Shown: positions 1-8,768, counted from the first letter of the stretch. The stretch: 64,000 bases of DNA from Paenibacillus phoenicis (GCF_034718895.1 NZ_JAYERP010000001.1:1178001-1242000), one strand, 5' to 3'. A program made the numbers and translations. Notes: a model not told the origin generated them from the sequence alone.

Positions 1-1
1 A

Positions 2-1642
2 ATCCTACCGCGGGACGAAGAGATCGAGCATTTGAACTATGAGCTGACCGCCGATTTGCTGCGCAAAGCGGGCGAAGTAGGGCTGCTCGGCGCTGACGTG
101 CCGGAGGCTTACGGCGGCATGGGGCTAGACAAAGTCAGCACAACGTTAATCAGCGAAAAGCTGACGAAAGCTTCCTCATTTGCCCTCTCAGCCGGAGCTC
201 ATGTCGGAATCGGGACGCTGCCCATCGTGTTTTTCGGAACCGATGCCCAGAAACGCAAATACTTGCCGAAGCTGGCGACAGGGGAACTACTCGCGGCGTA
301 TTGCTTGACCGAACCTTCCTCGGGCTCCGATGCGCTGGGGGCCAAGACGACCGCGGTGTTGTCGGAGGATGGGACGCATTATGTGTTAAACGGGACGAAA
401 CAATTTATTACGAACGCCGGCTTTGCGGATATTTTCATTGTGTACGCCAAGGTGAACGGCACCGATTTCAGCACGTTTATCGTTGAACGGAGCATGGAAG
501 GGGTGAGCATCGGACCGGAGGAGAAGAAGATGGGCATCAAAGGCTCCTCCACCTGCCCTCTGATCCTTGAAGACGTGAAAGTGCCGGTCGAAAATCTGCT
601 GTGGGAAGTGGGCAAAGGCCACTTGATCGCCTTCAACATCCTGAATATCGGACGCTTCAAATTGGCGGCAGGATGTCTTGGTTCCTCCAAGGATGCAATC
701 GAATATGCGGCAAAATACGCCAATGAACGTACCCAATTCGGGCAAAAGATCTCGTCCTTCCCGCTCATCGGCAAAAAGCTGGCGGAGATGAATACGCGTA
801 CGTTCGTGCTGGAAAGTATGGTCTATCGTACAGCCGGCCTGTTTGACGTCGGATTAGCCGATGTCGATTACAGCAGCGCGGATGTGGGCTACCAATCGGC
901 GAAGCAAATCGCCGAATACCAACTGGAATGCTCCATCAACAAAGTGTTTGGCTCGGAGGTGCTGGATTTCGTTGCGGACGAAGGCGTGCAAATCCATGGC
1001 GGCTACGGGTTTACACAGGAATATCGAATTGAGCGGATTTATCGCGACTCGCGGATCAACCGGATTTTTGAAGGCACCAATGAAATTAATCGTCTCCTGA
1101 TTCCCGGCGCGCTGGTTAAACGGGCGATGAAGGGCGAGCTCCCCCTGCTGCAGGCGGCGCAAAAGCTGCAAGCGGAGCTGATGGAGCCGATCCCAAGCCG
1201 CACTTTCGAAGGCACGTTGGAGGAGGAGGCCTACCTGCTGTCCATGGCCAAGAAGATTTTCCTGATGGTGGGTGCCCAAGCGGTGCAAAAATATCAGCTC
1301 AAGCTGGAGCGGGAGCAGGAAGTGCTCAGTCATTTGGCGGATATGATGATCGCCATCTATGCCATGGAAAGCGCGTTGCTCCGCACGAAGAAGCGCATTG
1401 CGCAAGCTGGTGAAGACAAGGCAGCACTCTATATCGCTATGACGAAGGTGTTCATTCAAGAGGAATTTGGCAAGATCGAAGCTTTGGCGAAGGAAACGCT
1501 AAGTTATATGGAGACAGGGGATATGCTGCGCACGCAACTCTCCATCCTGAAAAAATTGACAAAGCGGTCAGCCCTGAATACGCTGTCATTAAAACGGCAA
1601 ATTGCCGCCGAGGTGATCCGGGCGGAGAAATACGTTTTGTAA
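2..1642 (+). CDS. fadE: Acyl-CoA dehydrogenase, FadE type (5' truncated by window edge)
   Basis: Flavin-dependent first oxidation step of fatty-acid beta-oxidation, forming trans-2-enoyl-CoA in the cytoplasm. The frame is open to the first bases of the window and homologous-looking sequence (ILPRDEEIEHLNYE) precedes the first possible start, a TTG at 32, so the true start lies outside. Counting from 32, the FAD/substrate motif CLTEPSSGSD is near residue 91, GGYGFTQEY near 326, and the FEGTNE motif near 346 carries the expected catalytic Glu of the medium/very-long-chain group. A C-terminal helical extension of about 170 residues after the dehydrogenase core matches the longer FadE/VLCAD-like layout (about 590 residues in Bacillus). 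It ends 26 bases before the acyl-CoA ligase, with which it presumably forms an operon. Confidence 0.93.
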   Translation: MLPRDEEIEHLNYELTADLLRKAGEVGLLGADVPEAYGGMGLDKVSTTLISEKLTKASSFALSAGAHVGIGTLPIVFFGTDAQKRKYLPKLATGELLAAYCLTEPSSGSDALGAKTTAVLSEDGTHYVLNGTKQFITNAGFADIFIVYAKVNGTDFSTFIVERSMEGVSIGPEEKKMGIKGSSTCPLILEDVKVPVENLLWEVGKGHLIAFNILNIGRFKLAAGCLGSSKDAIEYAAKYANERTQFGQKISSFPLIGKKLAEMNTRTFVLESMVYRTAGLFDVGLADVDYSSADVGYQSAKQIAEYQLECSINKVFGSEVLDFVADEGVQIHGGYGFTQEYRIERIYRDSRINRIFEGTNEINRLLIPGALVKRAMKGELPLLQAAQKLQAELMEPIPSRTFEGTLEEEAYLLSMAKKIFLMVGAQAVQKYQLKLEREQEVLSHLADMMIAIYAMESALLRTKKRIAQAGEDKAALYIAMTKVFIQEEFGKIEALAKETLSYMETGDMLRTQLSILKKLTKRSALNTLSLKRQIAAEVIRAEKYVL

Positions 1643-1668
1643 AATTGCGAGGTTGGGAGGCAAGGCGT

Positions 1669-3363
1669 ATGTCGAGTAAACCTTGGCTGAAGTTCTACCC
1701 TGCTGAAGTACCACCGACCTATGATTATCCGAAGCAAAATCTCGCCCACTTTTTAGAAGTTTCCGCTGCTCGTTTCCCCGAAGTGACAGCTCTGGAGTTC
1801 ATGGGAAAAAAGATCAATTACCGTACTCTGCTGAAACAGTCGTACCAATTTGCGAATGCCCTGCGAAAGCTGGGCATTCGCAAGGGGGACCGGGTGGCTA
1901 TTATGCTGCCGAATTGCCCGCAGGCGGTGATCGCCTATTACGGGACACTGCTCATGGGCGGAATCGCCGTCATGACGAATCCGCTTTATATGCCCAGGGA
2001 GCTGGAGCATCAGCTCACCGATGCGGGCGCACGCGTGATGGTGACGTTAGACCCGCTCGTGGAGCGGGTAAGGACAGCGACAAAGCTGCATCCGATGGAA
2101 TATATCATCGCAACATCGATTAAGGACTATTTGCCTTTCCCCAAAAACATGCTGTATCCGATCAAAGCCAAAAAAGACGGCATGCTGGCTCATTTAAACT
2201 ATAATGATCGCTTAATCGCCTTTCCGGCCTTTCTTGCCAGCGGCAGCTCTGAGCCCTGCCATGTGGAAGTGGATTCTGAACAGGATTTAGCGTTATTGCA
2301 ATACACCGGCGGGACCACGGGCTTTGCCAAAGGGGTCATGCTGACGCACATGAATCTGGTGGCCAATACGATTCAAAACCAGCTCTGGTTTTACCGTGCT
2401 AGGCCGGCGAAGGAGAAGTATTTGGCGGCGCTCCCTTTTTTCCATGTGTTTGGCATGACGGTGCTGTTAAATCAATCGGTTTCTTTAGGTGGGACTCTGC
2501 TGCTCATGCCTCGTTTTGAAATTAATCAGGTGCTGCAGACGATCCATCTCAAGAAACCGACCGTATTTCCCGGCGCGCCAACGATGTACGTTGCGATTAT
2601 TAATCACAAGGACGTAGCGGGGTACGATTTATCCTCGATTAATGTATGCGTCAGCGGTGCGGCTTCGTTGCCGCTTGAGGTCCAAACCCGGTTTGAGGAA
2701 TTAACCGGCGGCAAGCTGATCGAGGGCTACGGATTGACCGAAGCGTCACCGGTCACGCATGCCAACAACATCTGGGGGATGCGGAAAACCGGATCGATCG
2801 GCATTCCGTTTCCCGATACCGATGCGATGATCGTGCAGCCGGATACGCTGGAGGAGGTACCAGTTGGTGAAATCGGCGAGCTTGCCGTGCGGGGGCCCCA
2901 GGTGATGCGGGGGTACTGGAACCGTCCGGAGGAAACGTACAAGACGCTGCGCGACGGCTGGCTGCTCACCGGTGATTTGGGGCGGATGGATGAAGACGGG
3001 TTCTTCTACATTTTGGATCGGCGCAAAGATTTGATCATTGCCGGAGGATATAACATTTATCCTCGGGAGGTCGAGGAGGTGTTGTTTGAGCATCCGGACG
3101 TGGAGGAGGCGATCGTGGCTGGTATCTTCGATCGATATCGCGGCGAGACGGTCAAAGCGTATATCGTCCTGAAAGAAGGTGCAACACCGGACGAGGAAGG
3201 CATCAAACGCTGGTGCAAGGAGAAGCTCGCTGCCTATAAAGTGCCGAAAGTTTACGAATTTCGGGATAGTCTTCCGAAAACGTTGGCCGGCAAAGTGCTG
3301 CGCCGTAGGCTCGTGGAGGAGGAAGCGGAGCGTCAGAATCCGCCTCAAGCGAAAGAGAAGTAA
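1669..3363 (+). CDS. lcfA: Long-chain fatty acid-CoA ligase
   Basis: Activates fatty acids to acyl-CoA through an acyl-adenylate, feeding the dehydrogenase encoded just upstream. The 564-residue product is the usual family length. AMP-binding motifs are in order: YTGGTTGFAKG near residue 212, YGLTEASPV near 355, LTGDLG and the RRKDLIIAGGYNIYP hinge near 450, and PKTLAGKVLRR near 535 with the conserved adenylation lysine. I chose the ATG at 1669 because GGGAGG lies 8 bases before it; the frame is open up to a TTG at 1645 but that has no spaced ribosome site. Consistent with a beta-oxidation operon fadE-lcfA-thioesterase. Confidence 0.92.
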   Translation: MSSKPWLKFYPAEVPPTYDYPKQNLAHFLEVSAARFPEVTALEFMGKKINYRTLLKQSYQFANALRKLGIRKGDRVAIMLPNCPQAVIAYYGTLLMGGIAVMTNPLYMPRELEHQLTDAGARVMVTLDPLVERVRTATKLHPMEYIIATSIKDYLPFPKNMLYPIKAKKDGMLAHLNYNDRLIAFPAFLASGSSEPCHVEVDSEQDLALLQYTGGTTGFAKGVMLTHMNLVANTIQNQLWFYRARPAKEKYLAALPFFHVFGMTVLLNQSVSLGGTLLLMPRFEINQVLQTIHLKKPTVFPGAPTMYVAIINHKDVAGYDLSSINVCVSGAASLPLEVQTRFEELTGGKLIEGYGLTEASPVTHANNIWGMRKTGSIGIPFPDTDAMIVQPDTLEEVPVGEIGELAVRGPQVMRGYWNRPEETYKTLRDGWLLTGDLGRMDEDGFFYILDRRKDLIIAGGYNIYPREVEEVLFEHPDVEEAIVAGIFDRYRGETVKAYIVLKEGATPDEEGIKRWCKEKLAAYKVPKVYEFRDSLPKTLAGKVLRRRLVEEEAERQNPPQAKEK

Positions 3364-3432
3364 CCGTTGATGCGCCTAACCCGATACAGGATAGGGGGGC
3401 TGAGTCAGCGGGATGAACGGAGGTTATCTAAA

Positions 3433-3849
3433 ATGAAAGCGGATTCAGAAGAGCTGCAGCAACGTTTGGCGTTGTGGAATCAGGCGGCGATTGGCTCATT
3501 TGTAGATTATCTCGGCTGCCAAGTGGTCGAAGCGAATGAGCAGCGGGTCGTGATACGCCTTCAGATTCAGCCGCATCATTTGAACTTGATCGGCATCGTC
3601 CATGGCGGTGTCCACGCGACGATGATCGATTCGGCGATGGGACTGCTGGCGATGATCGCCAAACCGGAAGCCAGTGTGGTGACAACCAATTTGAACCTGA
3701 ATTACGTCACCAAAGCCGTAAAGGGGTCGATCACCGTGACCGCCGAACTGGTTCACGTATCGCACAAATCGGTCACCACGATGGCCTATGCCCGTCTGGA
3801 TCAAGGCGAAATCTGTGCATTTGGAACAGGAACGTTCCGCGTGACCTGA
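3433..3849 (+). CDS. PaaI-family hotdog acyl-CoA thioesterase
   Basis: A 138-residue single hotdog-fold protein likely to hydrolyse acyl-CoA or aryl-CoA thioesters. The segment HHLNLIGIVHGGVHATMID holds the HGG and following Asp/Ser characteristic of PaaI/YbgC-like enzymes, and the C-terminal half has the typical strand pattern ending GTGTFRV. Start at 3433 is set by GGAGG nine bases upstream; an in-frame ATG at 3367 directly after the ligase stop lacks a ribosome site. It follows the ligase by about 70 bases and probably serves to release CoA or to proof-read beta-oxidation intermediates. The exact substrate cannot be told from sequence. Confidence 0.85.
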   Translation: MKADSEELQQRLALWNQAAIGSFVDYLGCQVVEANEQRVVIRLQIQPHHLNLIGIVHGGVHATMIDSAMGLLAMIAKPEASVVTTNLNLNYVTKAVKGSITVTAELVHVSHKSVTTMAYARLDQGEICAFGTGTFRVT

Positions 3850-3877
3850 CGGCTTGGGTGGATACCTGCGCAGGGAG

Positions 3878-3927
3878 TCCTCTTAACGCATATGGTGAAT
3901 AAACACAAGGCATATGCGTTAGGAGGA
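3878..3927 (+). promoter_or_regulatory. Stem-loop sequestering the glycosyltransferase ribosome site
   Basis: Bases 3878-3894 pair with 3911-3927 over 17 positions (16 Watson-Crick and one G-U) around a 16-base loop. The right arm contains the AGGAGG (3921-3926) of the next gene, whose ATG is at 3932. There is no run of T after the stem, so it does not look like a terminator. Inference: in a transcript that includes the left arm the ribosome site would be masked. Confidence 0.7.
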
Positions 3928-3931
3928 GCCT

Positions 3932-5008
3932 ATGAATATTTTGATGGTAGCGCCCGAGCAGATTCCGGTTCCCGGTAACGGCTCGGTAGAGATCAGCATG
4001 CTGGCCATCGCCAAGCAATTGGCTTTGAATCATCGAGTTACGCTGATCAGCAGAAAGGCCCGAAACTTGCCCAACGTAAGCCGGATGGGGAACTTAACGA
4101 TCGTCCGCTTAAGCAGCGGAAGTTCCAGCAAGTATATTGCATCCGTTTTGCGTTACTTAAAAGGGAGACGTTATGACCTGATTCAGGTCGATAATCGTCC
4201 GCATTATATGGCTAAGATCAAGGCGGCGTTTCCCCATACTCCGGTCACGCTGTTCCTGCATTCGCTTACGTTTGTGAAACCCACCTCCAAAGTGAACGAA
4301 AGTCTGGGCCGAGCCGACTTGATCATTGCCAACAGCGAATCGCTTAAAGCGAATTTAGCCGCGCGTTTCCCAAGGCATGCGGGGAAACTCCGCAAGGTGC
4401 ATCTAGGTGTAGACACCGCTCGGTTTAGCCCGGCAGGCGGACAAAGCGGGCGTTCCGGCACTTTTCGCGTCTTGTTCGCAGGTCGGGTGATTCCACGAAA
4501 AGGTGTTCCGGTTCTGATCCGGGCCATCAGTCGTGTACGCAAGGAATATGGGGCGGTAAGCTTGACCGTTGTTGGCGGCGGCAAACCGGGGTACTTACGG
4601 GAACTCAAGCGTTTGGCAAGGGCGAAGGGTGTGCCGGTCAAATTTACCGGTAAAATTCCACATCGTTCCATTCATCGCAAGTTCCGGCAGGCCGATCTGT
4701 TTGCGTGCCCTTCCCAGGAGCATGAAGCGTTTGGTCTGGTGAATTTGGAAGCGATGGCATCCGGACTTCCCGTCGTCGCATCCAATATCGGCGGGATTGG
4801 AGAGATCGTCAAACATGGTTCGAATGGCTACCTGGTGGATGCCTACCGCAACCCCGAAGAGCATGCGAAGTGGATTCTGAAGCTGGCTCGGGATCGGGAG
4901 CTGACCGCTAGAATGTCCAGACAAGCGCGGAAGGACGCTGTGGAGAAGTTCGGATGGAAGCAAACCGCCAAGAAGCTGATCGGGATCTACCGGCAGTTTG
5001 GTTCATAA
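3932..5008 (+). CDS. GT4-family glycosyltransferase, CotSA-like
   Basis: A 358-residue retaining GT-B glycosyltransferase without signal peptide. The N-terminal Rossmann half opens with MNILMVAPEQIPVPGNGSVE, typical of CotSA/GT4 enzymes, and the C-terminal half has RVIPRKGV and the E-x7-E motif EAFGLVNLE near residue 264 that holds the nucleotide sugar. In Bacillus the CotSA homologue is a spore-coat protein; here the next, convergent gene is YheC/D-like, another spore-coat-associated family, which supports a role in spore surface glycosylation. Sugar donor and acceptor are unknown. Its ribosome site AGGAGG sits in a strong hairpin (3878-3927). A bidirectional terminator follows. Confidence 0.82.
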   Translation: MNILMVAPEQIPVPGNGSVEISMLAIAKQLALNHRVTLISRKARNLPNVSRMGNLTIVRLSSGSSSKYIASVLRYLKGRRYDLIQVDNRPHYMAKIKAAFPHTPVTLFLHSLTFVKPTSKVNESLGRADLIIANSESLKANLAARFPRHAGKLRKVHLGVDTARFSPAGGQSGRSGTFRVLFAGRVIPRKGVPVLIRAISRVRKEYGAVSLTVVGGGKPGYLRELKRLARAKGVPVKFTGKIPHRSIHRKFRQADLFACPSQEHEAFGLVNLEAMASGLPVVASNIGGIGEIVKHGSNGYLVDAYRNPEEHAKWILKLARDRELTARMSRQARKDAVEKFGWKQTAKKLIGIYRQFGS

Positions 5009-5023
5009 ACCCTACCCAATCAA

Positions 5024-5066
5024 AAACGGACGAGAGGATGCCCTATGGGCAAGCCTCCGTCCGTTT
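5024..5066. terminator. Bidirectional rho-independent terminator between convergent genes
   Basis: Arms at 5024-5037 and 5054-5066 (AAACGGACG...GAGG against CCTC CGTCCGTTT, one bulged A) enclose an inner GCCC-TAT-GGGC hairpin. A-rich sequence lies on the left and TTTATCATTTTTATTT on the right, so it can serve both the glycosyltransferase and the ATP-grasp gene. Confidence 0.85.
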
Positions 5067-5073
5067 ATCATTT

Positions 5074-5850
5074 TTATTTACGCTTGTATTTGCCATAAGC
5101 GCGGGCATATTTCATGATCGTGCGGAAGATGCTCTTGGCCTTCAGCTTACGGAAGATGAACGGATCCGGCGCGGTATTTACCTCTAGAATCCAAGGCCGA
5201 AGCTTCTGGTCAATCGCCACATCTACGCCGATTTCGCGAAGACCGGGGAAGCTCTTCTTTAAGTGATTGGCAATGTCCTCCCCAAAGTTTCCCAGCATGC
5301 TGGTATAAGACTTGAGCCGCGATCCCTTCAAATAAGGAGAGAGCAGCTTTTCTACCGACACAAGCTTCCCATCGTTGTGATAATTGGTGACGATCTTCTT
5401 CGGATGGGCCAGTCTGCCAATCATGCCGGTCGTCTTCCAAACCTTCTGCGGGGTACGCTGCACCATGACACGCAGGTCGAAGCGGCGCTGATCGTATTTG
5501 AGCAGCTCAATGCCTTGCTGAACGAGATAACGACCTTTCAGCTTATGTTTTCGAATCGAGCGATAGAGTTCATCCACCGAATTATGAGTTCTAATCTTCT
5601 TGTCAAGTTGGTATTGGTAGATCCCGTGTCTGGAGTGAGGTTTATATTCGACCCGCATGACGCCTTTTCCCCAAGTGCCGTTCACTGGTTTGACGTAGAC
5701 CATCTGATATCTCATCAGCATACTATGCAAATTCTCTTTATTAAAGCGACGCGTTTCGGGGAGATAGCTCCGTAATGTTTTGCTTTGCATCAACGCTTCA
5801 TTTTTTTTAAGCTTGCTTGTGATATGACGCGGGTGACGGGCAGTTTTCAT
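5074..5850 (-). CDS. YheC/YheD-family ATP-grasp protein, spore-coat associated
   Basis: A 258-residue ATP-grasp domain protein of the YheC/YheD group, which in Bacillus is associated with the spore coat. Visible are the ATP-binding YVKPVNGTWGKGVMRV segment near residue 75 in the position of the Gly-rich loop, RRFDLRVMVQ near 145, and the metal/ATP end motif LRPWILEVNTAPDPF near 222. Start at 5850 has an AAGGGGAA upstream; an in-frame ATG at 5922 is possible but adds a non-conserved-looking stretch. The protein is shorter than YheC/YheD of Bacillus and holds essentially only the ATP-grasp part. Ligase substrate unknown. Confidence 0.8.
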   Translation of the reverse strand: MKTARHPRHITSKLKKNEALMQSKTLRSYLPETRRFNKENLHSMLMRYQMVYVKPVNGTWGKGVMRVEYKPHSRHGIYQYQLDKKIRTHNSVDELYRSIRKHKLKGRYLVQQGIELLKYDQRRFDLRVMVQRTPQKVWKTTGMIGRLAHPKKIVTNYHNDGKLVSVEKLLSPYLKGSRLKSYTSMLGNFGEDIANHLKKSFPGLREIGVDVAIDQKLRPWILEVNTAPDPFIFRKLKAKSIFRTIMKYARAYGKYKRK

Positions 5851-5949
5851 GAATACTGTTCCCCTTTGAGATGTTTTTATGGTAATGTATTCCGCCTTCA
5901 TGGAAAAGGGAAAGATGATCACCTACCCGCCCTGAAAATAGACAGAAGA

Positions 5950-5979
5950 TTGACCTCAATTAGTTTGTTAGCATATAAT
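5950..5979 (+). promoter_or_regulatory. Near-consensus SigA promoter of the MarR-MFS pair
   Basis: TTGACC at 5950-5955 and a perfect TATAAT at 5974-5979 are separated by 18 bases, placing the start of transcription about 25 bases before the GTG of the MarR gene. Confidence 0.8.
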
Positions 5980-5994
5980 TGTTGTGACAACTAT
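5975..5994. promoter_or_regulatory. Palindromic MarR-type operator overlapping the -10 box
   Basis: The dyad ATAnTTGT-nnnn-ACAAnTAT spans 5975-5994, with 14 of 20 positions symmetric. MarR-family repressors commonly bind TTGT/ACAA-type dyads; its overlap with TATAAT suggests autorepression by the adjacent gene product. Confidence 0.65.
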
Positions 5995-6014
5995 TAAAGC
6001 AGGTGTGACTCAAA

Positions 6015-6476
6015 GTGACAAGTGACCACTCACGGAGCGAGCTGGCCGTCGGATTTATCATGGGTGTGGCCTATCGGAAAATCTCTGCCTTACTGCAGCA
6101 TCGGCTGAAGGATTATGACATTACGCCGGAGCAATGGTCCGTGCTTCATCAGATCTATCAGTCGGATGGCTTAATTCAGAAAGAAATCGCGGATCGAAGC
6201 GGAAAGGACAAGCCAACGACCACCCGAATTATCGATTTGCTGGAAAGCAAGGGACTTGTTCGCAAGCAAGCGGGGAAGCGCGATCGAAGATCGTTCCTCG
6301 TGTTCAGCACGGAGCGGGGAAAAGAGCTGATCCGCGAAACCTTGCCCATAGAACGGAGTGTGACCGAAGAGGTCAAGCGGATCATGGATGCGGAGGAATA
6401 CGAGAAGCTCATGGAGCTGCTCCAGCGAATTAATCGGCATTTCAGCGATCCAATGCAAAGTATAACATCCAAGTAG
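6015..6476 (+). CDS. MarR-family transcriptional regulator
   Basis: A 153-residue winged-helix dimeric regulator. The helix-turn-helix and wing run from about residue 45 to 105 (ITPEQWSVLHQIY, KEIADRSGKDKPTTTRIIDLLESKGLV, then the charged wing RDRRSFLVFSTERG). Start is GTG at 6015 with AGCAGGTG upstream. It lies 15 bases before an MFS transporter and behind a strong promoter overlapped by a palindrome, the usual layout of an exporter controlled by a ligand-responsive local repressor. The ligand is not predictable. Confidence 0.88.
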   Translation: MTSDHSRSELAVGFIMGVAYRKISALLQHRLKDYDITPEQWSVLHQIYQSDGLIQKEIADRSGKDKPTTTRIIDLLESKGLVRKQAGKRDRRSFLVFSTERGKELIRETLPIERSVTEEVKRIMDAEEYEKLMELLQRINRHFSDPMQSITSK

Positions 6477-6491
6477 ATTAGAGGCGAAGAA

Positions 6492-7766
6492 ATGAATTTA
6501 TACAAAGAATCTGACCGATTATGGACGAGATCGTTTATATCATTAACGATCTCTGCTTTTTTGTTGTTTTTGAATTTGCAAATGCTGTTATCTTCTCTTT
6601 CGTCCTATGCCAAAAACGAACTTGCGGCCAGCGATTTGGAGGTCAGTCTCGTGACCAGCATATTCGCCGTATCCGCGATCCTGACCCGTTTTCTCGCGGC
6701 GGCGATGCTGCGGAAATTTTCACCTAATGTTCTGCTGTTCGCCGGCTTGATCATCGCGGCAATCATGACCGAGTTAAATGATTGGGTGGGTTCGGTTGGA
6801 GGTTTGCTGCTGGTGCGGGCCGGGTATGGGTTTGGCTTTGGGATCGGCAGCACGATATTGCCTACGCTGGTGTCACGGATCATTCCGCCATCCCGTATGG
6901 GGGAAGGCATCGGATATTTCGGCTTGTCCAACAGCTTGGCCATGTCGATCGGCCCAATGATCGGCTTAAATTTGCTGCAGAAGTTCGGTTTTGGTACATT
7001 GACCTTGTCGGGGACAATGGCCGTCTTGGTGGTGATCCCGCTGTTGCTGCTCACCCGGGCACTTCCGAGGAGTAATAATTTGAAGTTAACTGAAATGAAG
7101 ACGACGCCGGGAGCCGGCGACTCGACCCCTAAGCGTCGTGCGCCGTTTAACCGTAAACTCCTGTTTCCGGCTTTTCTTAATACGTTATTGTCGATTACAT
7201 ACAGCGGATTGTTAAGCTTTATCGCTTTATTCGGCGAATTTCTTCACCTTGAACAGGTGGGGTTATTCTTCTTGTTTAATGCGGTGACTGTAATCATCAT
7301 ACGTCCGATCTCCGGCAGGATCTTTGATGCGAAGGGCCATGTGGCCGTCTTGATCCCGGCTGCGCTGCTTGTTGTCGCGAGCATGGTTGTCTTGTCGTTC
7401 ACCCAGTCGTTGCCGATGCTGATTGTTTCGGCGCTGCTGTACGGACTTGGCTTCGGGGCGACCCAGCCCACGCTGCAGGCTTGGATGCTGCGAACCAGCA
7501 CACCGGAGCAATATGGAGTAGCGAACAGCATGTTTTTTAATACTACGGATTTTGGCGTCGCCATTGGTGCAATCATTCTAGGGGCTATCGCATCTGCCAC
7601 GGATTATGCGGTGATGTACCGTTATTCAGCCGGGGTCATGGGGTTGTTCCTGGTCGTTTACGTTGCGTCGCATTTTTTGGTGAATAAGCGGTTTTCCACG
7701 AAGAATTATCCGGCAGATCGCGCTGCGGGTTCCGCCTCTGAGGCGAAAGCAAGCAGTACGAACTAA
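6492..7766 (+). CDS. MFS transporter (drug/metabolite exporter type)
   Basis: A 424-residue integral membrane protein with twelve predicted membrane segments in two six-helix halves, separated by a hydrophilic loop near residues 195-220 (MKTTPGAGDSTPKRR). The second half contains RPISGRIFDAKG and GFGATQPTLQAW, typical of the major facilitator superfamily. The first half has an acidic NDWVGSVGG loop and RIIPPSRMGEGIGYFG in the position of the conserved loop/antiporter region. A GAGGCGAAG ribosome site precedes the ATG. Cotranscribed with the MarR gene; proton-driven efflux of a toxic compound is the likely job, by inference. Confidence 0.88.
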   Translation: MNLYKESDRLWTRSFISLTISAFLLFLNLQMLLSSLSSYAKNELAASDLEVSLVTSIFAVSAILTRFLAAAMLRKFSPNVLLFAGLIIAAIMTELNDWVGSVGGLLLVRAGYGFGFGIGSTILPTLVSRIIPPSRMGEGIGYFGLSNSLAMSIGPMIGLNLLQKFGFGTLTLSGTMAVLVVIPLLLLTRALPRSNNLKLTEMKTTPGAGDSTPKRRAPFNRKLLFPAFLNTLLSITYSGLLSFIALFGEFLHLEQVGLFFLFNAVTVIIIRPISGRIFDAKGHVAVLIPAALLVVASMVVLSFTQSLPMLIVSALLYGLGFGATQPTLQAWMLRTSTPEQYGVANSMFFNTTDFGVAIGAIILGAIASATDYAVMYRYSAGVMGLFLVVYVASHFLVNKRFSTKNYPADRAAGSASEAKASSTN

Positions 7767-7774
7767 GGCAGCGG

Positions 7775-8632
7775 CTATTTCCCTTTGCGCGTTAACTCGG
7801 ACAAGCGATCCCACTGTTCTTCCGTCACCTCGGCAAGATCGTTAAATTGTCCGGCCCCGCGCAGCCATTCACCGCCGTCAATCGTGACCACCTCACCGTT
7901 GATATAGCCGGCGGCATCCGAGACGAGGAAGGCGGCTAAGTCCGCCAGCTCTTCGGGGCGGCCGGTTCTCCCGAGTGGCACGCGTCCCAGCATTTTTGCC
8001 TCCAGCTCCGGTGTAGGGGAGAGGCGGGACCAGGCACCTTCCGTTGGAAACGGCCCGGGAGCGATCGCCACCTGACGGATCCCGTGAGGTGCCCACTCGA
8101 CGGCTAGTGAGCGGGTCAGAGCGAGAACGCCAGCCTTGGCCGCGGCGGAGGGAACGACGTATCCCGATCCGGTCGAAGCGTAGGTCGTGACAATGTTCAG
8201 CATCGTTCCGGGCAACCGCTGTTCAATCCAACGTTTTCCTACCTCTAATGTCATGTAAAATGTACCGTGCAGCACGATGCCCAGCACCGCATTGACGGCA
8301 TTGGGAGACAGACGTTCTGTCGGGCTGATAAAATTGCCGGCAGCGTTGTTGACAAGCACATCGATCCGTCCGAAATGACGCCAAACGGCATCTACGCAGT
8401 TATGGACTTGCCCGGGATCGCGAACATCACAGCGTTGTGGGAATACCTCACTGCCGTCAGCGGAGGATAGTTCTTCAGCAGCTTTTTCCAATACGTCTTC
8501 ACGTCGACCGCAGATGGCGACCTTAGCGCCGAGCTGCAAAAACCGACTGGCCATGGCCCGTCCTAACCCCGTACCGCCACCGGTGATCAGGATGACCTTA
8601 TCCTTCAATAAATCTTTTGCGAACGCTTCCAT
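7775..8632 (-). CDS. fadH: SDR oxidoreductase, 2,4-dienoyl-CoA reductase type
   Basis: A 285-residue short-chain dehydrogenase with NADP(H) motif TGGGTGLG near residue 18, NNAAG near 95 and a C-terminal VTIDGGEWL. The place of the classical YxxxK holds SAAAK (in VVPSAAAKAGV), so the usual catalytic Tyr is absent there. That, the TTYASTGSGYVVPS context and APGPFPTEGAWSRL match eukaryotic DECR1 and Bacillus YkuF/FadH, in which Tyr and Lys are placed differently. Such enzymes reduce 2,4-dienoyl-CoA during breakdown of unsaturated fatty acids, fitting the beta-oxidation genes at the window start. It converges with the MFS gene with only 8 bases between, and no terminator is visible there. GGGAG is nine bases before the start. 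Confidence 0.82.
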   Translation of the reverse strand: MEAFAKDLLKDKVILITGGGTGLGRAMASRFLQLGAKVAICGRREDVLEKAAEELSSADGSEVFPQRCDVRDPGQVHNCVDAVWRHFGRIDVLVNNAAGNFISPTERLSPNAVNAVLGIVLHGTFYMTLEVGKRWIEQRLPGTMLNIVTTYASTGSGYVVPSAAAKAGVLALTRSLAVEWAPHGIRQVAIAPGPFPTEGAWSRLSPTPELEAKMLGRVPLGRTGRPEELADLAAFLVSDAAGYINGEVVTIDGGEWLRGAGQFNDLAEVTEEQWDRLSELTRKGK

Positions 8633-8726
8633 CTATTCACGCTCCCAGATTTCAAATCAACCTCTGTATCATGATATTCGCGCTTAAGGTTCATTATCCT
8701 GTAGCCTGGGAACGCTGATGGACAAT

Positions 8727-8768
8727 AAAATATCCGCAGCGGCCCCATAAGGAGCCCTGCGGATGGAT
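8727..8768 (-). terminator. Rho-independent terminator of the 58-residue gene
   Basis: ATCCGCAG and CTGCGGAT form the outer stem with an inner GGC/GCC pair. On the minus strand the stem is followed by ATTTTATTG. Confidence 0.65.
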
